Shown: positions 1 through 5,535 of the stretch, in pieces
Position numbering within the stretch: the first letter of the stretch is position 1
How the letters are laid out: the number at the start of each line of letters is the position of its first letter
NCBI GenBank assembly: GCA_045588325.1
Contig: JAZNEA010000059.1
Location: 1 to 6,039, forward strand
Reading direction: 5' to 3'
From: RGIG7378 sp045588325
GTDB lineage: Bacteria; Bacillota; Clostridia; RGIG7378
DNA: 6,039 nucleotides
Made by a program: the position numbers and the translations under genes
The notes under the pieces: generated by a model
Databases searched by the model: none
What the model was told of the DNA's origin: nothing
The model's input: only the letters and a program-made list of their open reading frames with translations

Positions 1-3
1 TGT

Positions 4-354
4 ATGAGTTACCCAAAGATATTTGAAAGCGAATATAGGTTTTGCCTTATCCTGTGGGAGAACGAGCCCATAAAGAGTACTAATCTTGCCAAGCTCTGCG
101 CTGAGCGCTTGGGCTGGTCCAAGACTACTACATATACAGTAATTAAGCGTCTGCAGGATAGGGGAGTCATCAAAAACGAAGACACGATAGTATCTTCCCT
201 GGTTTCTAAGAGTGAGGCGCAGCAGAATGAGATTAATGAGATGGTAGAGAAGACATTCCAGGGATCCCTGCCTGCATTTATCGCTGCATTTTGCCAGACA
301 CAGAGCCTGAGCCAGAAGGAGATAGACGAGATTCATAGAATAATAGGGAGGTAG
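4..354 (+). CDS. blaI: BlaI/MecI-family transcriptional repressor, copy 1
   Basis: A 116-residue winged-helix repressor of the BlaI/MecI/CopY family, which binds promoter dyads as a dimer in the cytoplasm and is inactivated when its partner BlaR1-type protease is triggered. The N-terminal half (about residues 5-70) carries the winged helix: the opening YRFCLILW segment, the recognition-helix stretch TTTYTVIKRL (41-50), and the wing around RGVIKNEDTIVSSLV. Residues 72-115 form the helical dimerisation tail. The length is normal for the family. Only three bases precede the ATG, so promoter and ribosome site are outside the window, but the start aligns residue for residue with the second repressor at 3445. 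It is about 70% identical to that paralogue by hand count. The stop lies 3 nt before the sensor gene, whose Shine-Dalgarno is inside the end of this gene. Staphylococcal BlaI is cut at Asn-Phe; the matching place here reads Ala95-Phe96. Confidence 0.93.
   Translation: MSYPKIFESEYRFCLILWENEPIKSTNLAKLCAERLGWSKTTTYTVIKRLQDRGVIKNEDTIVSSLVSKSEAQQNEINEMVEKTFQGSLPAFIAAFCQTQSLSQKEIDEIHRIIGR
346..351 (+). promoter_or_regulatory. Shine-Dalgarno for first BlaR1-like gene
   Basis: GGGAGG lies 6 nt before the ATG at 358 and is embedded in the last codons of the upstream repressor gene. This fixes the sensor start and points to translational coupling of the two genes. Confidence 0.85.
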
Positions 355-357
355 ACC

Positions 358-3303
358 ATGAACGCCATCTTTCTAAAAGTAATTGAACTCTCTATTGCAG
401 CTGCATGCATAGTGGTTGTCATCCTTGCATTGCGCTTGCTTTTGCGCCGCAGGGCACCTAAATGGGTTATGTGCGCCCTGTGGATTTTGGTTGCAGTCAG
501 ATTGGTGTTCCCATTTACCATTGAGAGCGTTCTCAGTATGCAGCCAGATATTGACAATATCACATCAGGTATAATTGACACCACACCACCTAAGAATCCT
601 GCTGGAGATAACTCCACTATTGGAGGCAATACGGGGCATTCTGGAGGACAGAGACCAGGCAATCCTGGTAGCAACAGCACAGTTACGCAGCCAGGCAACA
701 ACACAGTTACGCAGCCGGGCAACAGCACAGTTACGCAGCCGGGCAACAACACAGTTACGCAGCCGGGCAACAGCACAGTTACGCAGCCAGGCAACAGCAC
801 AGTTACGCAGCCAGATAACAACACGGTTACGCAGCCGGGAAACAACGCCATTCAACCAGGCAATCCTGCCACCACTGTTGACCCAGAAGTACAAGAGCCC
901 ATCGTTGTGGAAAGGCGCGCAGACTGGATTTTCATTCTGTCCATAGTTTGGATGGTAGGCATGAGCGCTATGGCAGGATATGCCATTTGTAGCGTTTTGG
1001 CGCTGCGAATGAGGTTAAGGGAGTCCACCATTCTGGAGAAGGGGATCCGACAGAATCATTCTGTGGACAGCCCATTTGTACTAGGTGTTTTCAGACCTAC
1101 CATCTATCTTCCATACTCTTTAAGTCCGGAGGATCAGGAGTTTGTGGTTGCCCACGAACGGACACATATCAGACGTGGAGATCATCTGTGGAAGCCATTT
1201 GGATTTTTGCTGCTTTCTATTCACTGGTTCAATCCCTTGCTTTGGGTTGCTTACGTGCTACTCTGCAGAGATATTGAGGCTGCCTGTGACGAAAAGGTTA
1301 TTAGCCATTACACCAAGGAGGAGCGTCAGGCCTATTCCATAGCACTGCTAAACTGTAGCTGCAATCGCAAGAGAATAGTGGCATGTCCAGTGGCATTTGG
1401 AGAGGTGGGAGTCAAGGAGCGCATTAAGGGCGTAATGAACTACAAGAAACCTAGTTTCTGGATAGTGATTGTTGCCATTTTGGCAGCCATTGTAGTAGCA
1501 GTTACGTTCCTCACATCTCCGCCTGCGGGGACAGAGGATGGACCTAGCCCTAGCCCGCTAGCCAGCCCTACCGCAACACCTACACCCAATCCAACGCCAG
1601 AGTCAATCAACTACGAGATTCCACCTGTTAAGATGGAAGTGGTCGCTATGGAGAGGGATTTTCTCAAGGTGCAGTTTTCTCTGGCAGAAAAATTCGAAGG
1701 AGCAAGGGTATTTACTAATGGACCGTTTGTGTTGGAAAGATTAGTTGATGGCACTTGGGAGACCATAGATTCGTCGCTTGTATCTTTGGAGGCCTGGATA
1801 ATGGAATATCCAGAGTTCTTTTCAGCAACTAAAACCATAAGACTTGCTCTTCCTGAAAAGTTTGTGAATGGGCAGACATATAGGATTAGTATGCCTCTGA
1901 CAACCGATAGAGACCCCTCTAAAGGCAAGGAATATACCCCCTCTGTGGAGTTTGTGTTTGCGGCGTCCACAGCCACCGGAGGGCCAGGATATATTGGGAC
2001 AAAACTTGAGGATATTCCGGAGTACTACTCAATAGAGTGGGCAGTAGGAGTAGAAGGTGGGTTTGCACTCAGAAGTGACACTGTCTTGACAGGCGGCTAT
2101 GTAAAGGATCAGGGGTCAAAGAATTTCGAAGGATTCTTGTCGCTGACTTCTCACGGCAGCAGTTGCGAAATGAGATTTGCAACGGAGTATTCCGACCCCC
2201 ATAAGGTGTATTTTAGCGATATTGTTTTTGATGGTTCTAAGTATACCATCAGAACCTTGGAGGATCAGGCAAACAAGACTATCGTAAGCCATGACTACAA
2301 GTATTTAATGTGTTTTGAGGGTCAAGCAGAAACACCAGATGCGAAATACGATTATTATCAACGATATGTGCTGACTAATTCTGCGGATGTGACATGGGAC
2401 GATATTCTGGCAGGTAAATATACAGACTATTTTGTGCTTTATAGCGATTTGGTGCGTTATCCGAATCGACCAGAGTTGGGTCAAAACATTTCTAAGATTA
2501 CCTTGGAATACCAGGGTGAGTTAGCTGGGGAAATAACCAGTCAGAACACCTGTGCTCTTGTGCGCGAGATCCTATTAAGGTCTAGGACCCACGATATGGA
2601 GGCGGGATGCTCTTGTGGATGGTATACAGTAGATTCTGATCTGCAGATGATCCTTTGGTATGAAAATGGTGAAAAGGTTGTTATTAACCCAATTAGGACA
2701 GAAGAAGTCTTTGTCATGGGGGATAAGCATTATAAGTATACCGATTATCATCATGATGACTATTACAAGTCAAATAATTTTTTGATGAGGGTTATCCGTG
2801 ACTGCTTTGGATTAAAGGCTTGGCCCACACCTGCGCCAACACCTGGCGTTGATGACAGACTAAATGGATATGACGTGGCACCTGTGCTAAACACAAAATA
2901 TCTCGATCGAAGGACAATCGATGATTGGGGCATTCATGATGATGTGATCCTAGTAACCTCCGCCCAACAATTTTCTCAGATAATTGAGAATAGGGGTAAG
3001 GATGAGCTATTAAGCACATATAACGAGGACTATTTCAAGGATAGAGTGCTGATATTGGTAAGGTTTATGCATTCGTCAGGTTCTGATCAGATTCATGATA
3101 TACTTGGAGTGGTTGTTGAGGATGACAGGCTATATCCTGTGGTGGAAAATGGATACAGAGGTGCAGGAACGGATGATATTAAATATACAATCTTCCTGGT
3201 AGAAATAGGCAAGGAATTTGCAGATAAGTCTCCGGGAGAGGTCCTCACTGTGAACAGATATTATGAGGGCGAGGGAACCTTTAAGCCTAAGAATGCCCAG
3301 TAG
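358..3303 (+). CDS. BlaR1-like M56 metalloprotease sensor, oversized
   Basis: A 981-residue integral-membrane zinc protease and sensor of the BlaR1/MecR1 (peptidase M56) family, expected to relieve repression by the adjacent BlaI. Membrane segments are at about 5-29, 36-53, 190-215 and 366-386. The protease core lies between segments 3 and 4: SPFVLG (238-243), the zinc motif HERTH (266-270), and the distal E307 in EAACDEK. By family topology the 54-189 loop and everything after 387 face outside. That loop is swollen by seven octapeptide repeats (106-161). After a Pro/Thr/Ser-rich linker (396-414) the ectodomain seems modular: a bacterial Ig-like (Big_14-like) domain at 420-535, a domain typical of clostridial BlaR1 relatives (LEDIPEYYSIE to YSDLVRYP, about 550-702), an unassigned part with CSCGW (751-755), a short TPAPTP linker (824-829), and a PrcB_C-like C-terminal domain (840-970). 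Ordinary BlaR1 is about 585-600 residues. No penicillin-binding motif set is seen. Domain names come from pattern memory and are less certain than the M56 call. Confidence 0.9.
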   Translation: MNAIFLKVIELSIAAACIVVVILALRLLLRRRAPKWVMCALWILVAVRLVFPFTIESVLSMQPDIDNITSGIIDTTPPKNPAGDNSTIGGNTGHSGGQRPGNPGSNSTVTQPGNNTVTQPGNSTVTQPGNNTVTQPGNSTVTQPGNSTVTQPDNNTVTQPGNNAIQPGNPATTVDPEVQEPIVVERRADWIFILSIVWMVGMSAMAGYAICSVLALRMRLRESTILEKGIRQNHSVDSPFVLGVFRPTIYLPYSLSPEDQEFVVAHERTHIRRGDHLWKPFGFLLLSIHWFNPLLWVAYVLLCRDIEAACDEKVISHYTKEERQAYSIALLNCSCNRKRIVACPVAFGEVGVKERIKGVMNYKKPSFWIVIVAILAAIVVAVTFLTSPPAGTEDGPSPSPLASPTATPTPNPTPESINYEIPPVKMEVVAMERDFLKVQFSLAEKFEGARVFTNGPFVLERLVDGTWETIDSSLVSLEAWIMEYPEFFSATKTIRLALPEKFVNGQTYRISMPLTTDRDPSKGKEYTPSVEFVFAASTATGGPGYIGTKLEDIPEYYSIEWAVGVEGGFALRSDTVLTGGYVKDQGSKNFEGFLSLTSHGSSCEMRFATEYSDPHKVYFSDIVFDGSKYTIRTLEDQANKTIVSHDYKYLMCFEGQAETPDAKYDYYQRYVLTNSADVTWDDILAGKYTDYFVLYSDLVRYPNRPELGQNISKITLEYQGELAGEITSQNTCALVREILLRSRTHDMEAGCSCGWYTVDSDLQMILWYENGEKVVINPIRTEEVFVMGDKHYKYTDYHHDDYYKSNNFLMRVIRDCFGLKAWPTPAPTPGVDDRLNGYDVAPVLNTKYLDRRTIDDWGIHDDVILVTSAQQFSQIIENRGKDELLSTYNEDYFKDRVLILVRFMHSSGSDQIHDILGVVVEDDRLYPVVENGYRGAGTDDIKYTIFLVEIGKEFADKSPGEVLTVNRYYEGEGTFKPKNAQ
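673..840 (+). repeat. 24-bp in-frame tandem repeat, 7 copies
   Basis: Seven head-to-tail 24-bp units, each encoding N-[N/S]-T-V-T-Q-P-[G/D], residues 106-161 of the first sensor. Units start at 673, 697, 721, 745, 769, 793 and 817. Most differ only by AAC/AGC at codon 2 and CCA/CCG at the proline; copies 6 and 7 carry a few further changes. A decayed eighth unit (N-N-A-I-Q-P-G) follows at 841. High nucleotide identity including synonymous sites points to recent expansion by slippage or unequal recombination. The unit is a multiple of three, so copy-number change keeps the reading frame. The repeat lies in the predicted extracellular loop between membrane segments 2 and 3. Confidence 0.97.
1543..1599 (+). 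other. Pro/Thr/Ser-rich linker after TM4 of first sensor
   Basis: Residues 396-414 are an alternation of Pro with Ser, Thr and Ala just outside the last membrane segment. It is likely an extended, flexible spacer through the cell wall that carries the sensor domains. A similar linker occurs in the second sensor (4782-4847) and, shorter, behind the lipid anchor of the downstream lipoprotein. Confidence 0.7.
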
Positions 3304-3325
3304 TTTGTATGTAAAAGAGCTAGAG

Positions 3326-3364
3326 CAACGTAGCAGTTTGTAATGACTGCTGCGTTGTTTTTTT
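3326..3364 (+). terminator. Intrinsic terminator of the first unit
   Basis: A 12-bp stem pairs 3326-3337 (CAACGTAGCAGT) with 3346-3357 (ACTGCTGCGTTG), with a single G-U wobble and an 8-nt loop, followed directly by seven T residues (3358-3364). It begins 22 nt after the first sensor's stop and ends 13 nt before the next -35 box, so the two repressor-sensor pairs are separate transcription units. Confidence 0.94.
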
Positions 3365-3377
3365 GTGGAGGGATTGC

Positions 3378-3406
3378 TTGACAAACCGCCTCTAATGCGT
3401 TAGAGT
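3378..3406 (+). promoter_or_regulatory. Sigma-A-type promoter of the second unit
   Basis: A perfect -35 TTGACA (3378-3383) is followed after a 17-bp spacer by a -10-like TAGAGT (3401-3406, 4 of 6 matches to TATAAT). Transcription should start near 3412-3414, giving a leader of about 30 nt. The -10 lies in the right arm of the first operator dyad, so repressor binding would directly block RNA polymerase. The good -35 with a weaker -10 fits a promoter kept off and induced on demand. Confidence 0.82.
3390..3405. promoter_or_regulatory. BlaI operator dyad O1
   Basis: A perfect inverted repeat CTCTAA-TGCG-TTAGAG spans the spacer and most of the -10 of the promoter. The same arms with the same 4-nt gap recur at 3416-3431, centre-to-centre 26 bp. 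BlaI-family repressors autoregulate through such dyads. The known staphylococcal half site is TACA/TGTA, so this arm sequence would be a variant; assignment to the BlaI encoded here rests on position and duplication. Confidence 0.85.
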
Positions 3407-3415
3407 ATAGATGTA

Positions 3416-3431
3416 CTCTAACAGATTAGAG
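3416..3431. promoter_or_regulatory. BlaI operator dyad O2
   Basis: A second perfect inverted repeat CTCTAA-CAGA-TTAGAG lies just downstream of the predicted transcription start and ends 3 bases before the AGGAG ribosome site of the second repressor gene. Arms and gap length are identical to O1, while the gap bases differ, which marks the arms as the part under selection. Centres are 26 bp apart, about two and a half helical turns, so two dimers would sit on roughly opposite faces. Confidence 0.85.
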
Positions 3432-3444
3432 AGAGGAGAAAAAC

Positions 3445-3813
3445 ATGTCTACACCAAAGGTTTTTGAAAGTGAATATCGCTTCTGTCTTATTCTATGGGG
3501 GCATGAGCCTATTAAGAGTAGTGAGCTTGTTGCGCTTTGTCAGCAGCAGCTTGGATGGAAGCCAACAACTACATATACAGTTATTAAGAGGTTGTCAGAG
3601 CGCGGTGTGCTGAAGAATGAGGACACCATCGTTTCTTCCTTGGTAACTAAGGAAGAAGTACAGGCTACGGAGATAAACGAGATGGTGGAGAAGACCTTTG
3701 AGGGCTCACTCCCTGCGTTCGTTGCTGCTTTTACCAAGCACCAGAGGATTTCAGAGGAGGAAATAGACGCCATTCAGCAGATGATAGATCGCTACAGGAA
3801 AGGAGAAAGATAA
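3445..3813 (+). CDS. blaI: BlaI/MecI-family transcriptional repressor, copy 2
   Basis: A 122-residue paralogue of the repressor at 4-354, cytoplasmic and dimeric by family. It has the same winged-helix start (YRFCLILW, 11-18), an identical recognition stretch TTTYTVIKRL (41-50), the same wing (KNEDTIVSSLV) and the same EINEMVEKTF dimerisation segment. It differs mainly in the first helices (26-40) and the last 25 residues, and has a six-residue basic tail. The start follows AGGAG (3434-3438) by 6 nt and is the first gene after the double operator, so it almost certainly represses its own operon. The position matching the staphylococcal Asn-Phe cleavage site is Ala95-Phe96, as in the other copy. 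The stop TAA shares its last A with the next gene's ATG, which implies translational coupling to the sensor. Confidence 0.95.
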   Translation: MSTPKVFESEYRFCLILWGHEPIKSSELVALCQQQLGWKPTTTYTVIKRLSERGVLKNEDTIVSSLVTKEEVQATEINEMVEKTFEGSLPAFVAAFTKHQRISEEEIDAIQQMIDRYRKGER

Positions 3814-5498
3814 TGTCCCAGATTTTTTTAAAAATCCTTAACATGAGCATTTCGGCCAGCTATGTTGTGCTTGCCGTATTGCTCCTGCGCATCCTGATCA
3901 AAAAGGCTCCCAAGTGGATTACAGTTGTTATGTGGGGTGCTGTTGCCCTCCGCCTTGTTTTTCCATTTTCCATAGAGAGCGTTCTGAGTCTTATTCCCAG
4001 CTCGGAGACGGTTAGCCCTGGCATTATGACGGACAGTGCCCCGTCAATTGATTCGGGCATTCCGATTATTAACAATGCGATAAATCCCATTATTAACCAG
4101 ACATTTGCACCAATTCCAGGTGACAGTGCTAACCCCCTGCAGGTGATAGTTCCCATTTTGACCATTGTCTGGGTAGTAGGTATGGTCGCACTCCTTGTCT
4201 ATATGGTGATCAGCTACCTGAGGCTGGAGAGGAACATTGGCACAGCGGTGCTTTATAAGAACACGGACAATGTGTACCAGAGTGAGAATGTGGGATCTCC
4301 ATTTGTTCTTGGTGTCCTCAGACCCAGAATATATTTGCCATTTAATATGGATGAAGGGGATATGGACCATGTAATCGCCCACGAATGTGCCCATATTAGT
4401 CGCAGGGATCACCTGTGGAAACCCTTGGGATTCCTGTTGCTTGCTGTGTACTGGTTCAACCCGCTGATGTGGCTCAGTTATGTATTGCTATGCAGGGATA
4501 TTGAGCTTGCCTGTGACGAAAAGGTAGTTAAGGAGTTGGACATACAGGCTCGTGCAGAATACTCCCAGGCACTGCTGACATGTAGTGTAAAGAGAAGTGC
4601 TATAGCTGCTTGCCCGCTGGCCTTTGGAGAGGTTGGAGTTAAGGATAGAGTTAAGTCGGTAATAAACTACAGAAAACCTGGCTTTTGGATTGTTGTGACT
4701 GCAGTAGTTGCCTGCGTAGTGGTGGTAGTTTGCTTTTTGACAAATCCTGTTAAAGATAGCAACGACGTGATTGCAAATGCACCTACACCCACACCTACAC
4801 TACAAGTTACCCCCACACCAACGCCAGAAGCATCACCTACGGTGCCTCCACAGAATGGTCAGTCTATTGTTGTGGGAGACCAGTTTTCCATCATTAACTA
4901 TGACGGGGATATATCCGCTTTGCCAAAATCCATAGTTATTGCTCCGATGAAAGATCAGTATAAGGACATAACGGACAGAGAGACCGCTCACACTGAGGTG
5001 TCCTTGCCTGATTGCAGAGATATGGTTGAAAAACTCCTGGCTACAGATTATGGCATGGATAGTGTGGCTGGTATGATGCTTTATGAGAGCTATGTGGCAG
5101 CTCAGAGAGTTGATCCTGACACAGGCGTAGATGAGGATTCTACTATCATTATGTCAAGGACTTATACCTATTATGATACCATCGGCGGAATTAGAGTAGC
5201 AGATAGCTATGTGAGAGTTAGTGTTGATGCCGAGGGAGTAAAAGGGGTTCAGTACAACAGAATGCTAGTTCCATCTTCTCTGGATGAATTGGGATCAGAT
5301 AATCTGGTAGGAGATGATTATATTACCCCATTTGAGGCTTATGCTGAGGTGCTGGTGAGGAGCCCTACAATTACTATTGCCTCGGTCGCGTTGTCTTATG
5401 TTCCCGTAGAAGGGGTTCATGTCCTTTGTTATGAGTTCATTACCACTTGGGCCGGATCCATTTATGTAGATGTTATCAGTGGTGAGAAAGTGAGCTGA
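3813..5498 (+). CDS. BlaR1-like M56 metalloprotease sensor, copy 2
   Basis: A 561-residue membrane zinc protease and sensor of the BlaR1/MecR1 (M56) family, expected to antagonise the BlaI encoded just before it. Membrane segments are at about 5-28, 35-52, 111-136 and 291-310. The cytoplasmic protease has SPFVLG (162-167), zinc motif HECAH (190-194) and the distal E231 in ELACDEK. The loop between segments 2 and 3 is only about 58 residues and has no octapeptide repeats, unlike the first sensor. After a Thr/Pro linker (324-345) comes an outer domain of about 210 residues ending in SYVPVEG, LCYEF and IYVDVISGEKV, an arrangement resembling PepSY/YycI-like folds. The SxxK, SxN and KTG set of penicillin-binding sensors is absent. 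AGGAG at 3801-3805 sets the start, 7 nt upstream. The core is close to that of the first sensor, but the outer domains show no similarity. Confidence 0.92.
   Translation: MSQIFLKILNMSISASYVVLAVLLLRILIKKAPKWITVVMWGAVALRLVFPFSIESVLSLIPSSETVSPGIMTDSAPSIDSGIPIINNAINPIINQTFAPIPGDSANPLQVIVPILTIVWVVGMVALLVYMVISYLRLERNIGTAVLYKNTDNVYQSENVGSPFVLGVLRPRIYLPFNMDEGDMDHVIAHECAHISRRDHLWKPLGFLLLAVYWFNPLMWLSYVLLCRDIELACDEKVVKELDIQARAEYSQALLTCSVKRSAIAACPLAFGEVGVKDRVKSVINYRKPGFWIVVTAVVACVVVVVCFLTNPVKDSNDVIANAPTPTPTLQVTPTPTPEASPTVPPQNGQSIVVGDQFSIINYDGDISALPKSIVIAPMKDQYKDITDRETAHTEVSLPDCRDMVEKLLATDYGMDSVAGMMLYESYVAAQRVDPDTGVDEDSTIIMSRTYTYYDTIGGIRVADSYVRVSVDAEGVKGVQYNRMLVPSSLDELGSDNLVGDDYITPFEAYAEVLVRSPTITIASVALSYVPVEGVHVLCYEFITTWAGSIYVDVISGEKVS
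4782..4847 (+). other. Thr/Pro-rich linker after TM4 of second sensor
   Basis: Residues 324-345 alternate Thr and Pro with a few other residues, directly outside the last membrane segment. It matches the linker type of the first sensor and probably holds the outer domain off the membrane. Confidence 0.7.
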
Positions 5499-5517
5499 TA
5501 TTCATTAATTAAGTCTG

Positions 5518-5527
5518 AGAAAGGAAA
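5518..5527 (+). promoter_or_regulatory. Ribosome site of the lipoprotein gene
   Basis: AGAAAGGAAA, core AAGGA at 5521-5525, lies 10 nt before the ATG at 5536. An in-frame TAA at 5506-5508 and no earlier ATG in that frame fix the start. No promoter or terminator is visible between 5499 and 5517. Confidence 0.65.
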
Positions 5528-5535
5528 TAAATAGT

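Noticed and set aside
673..840. Possible CRISPR-like array
   Set aside because: Units are contiguous 24-bp direct repeats with no spacers and encode an in-frame octapeptide.
333..851. Long open frame on the - strand with repeated PGCVTVLL units
   Set aside because: It is the antisense shadow of the 24-bp tandem repeat, which keeps all frames open because its unit is a multiple of three. It overlaps a clear M56 gene and has no supported start.
575..946. + strand open frame with repeated QLRS[RQ]AT units
   Set aside because: Same cause: an off-frame reading of the tandem repeat inside the sensor gene, with no ribosome site.
1822..1833. SATK (residues 489-492 of the first sensor) as a penicillin-binding SxxK
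   Set aside because: It lies on a strand-like segment of an Ig-like domain, with no SxN or KTG motif in proper order after it.
3406..3411. TATAGA as an alternative -10 box
   Set aside because: Spacing to TTGACA would be 22 bp, too long; TAGAGT at 17 bp is better placed.
5191..5196. TTAGAG operator half site inside the second sensor gene
   Set aside because: Single arm with no facing CTCTAA at the right gap; it encodes Ile-Arg-Val in frame.
5295..5303. SDN (residues 495-497 of the second sensor) as a penicillin-binding motif
   Set aside because: No SxxK upstream and no KTG downstream in the outer domain; most likely chance.
4..5498. Beta-lactam resistance locus
   Set aside because: No beta-lactamase or penicillin-binding protein gene is present in the window and the sensors lack the penicillin-binding motif set; BlaI/M56 pairs in Clostridia are numerous and mostly of unknown signal.
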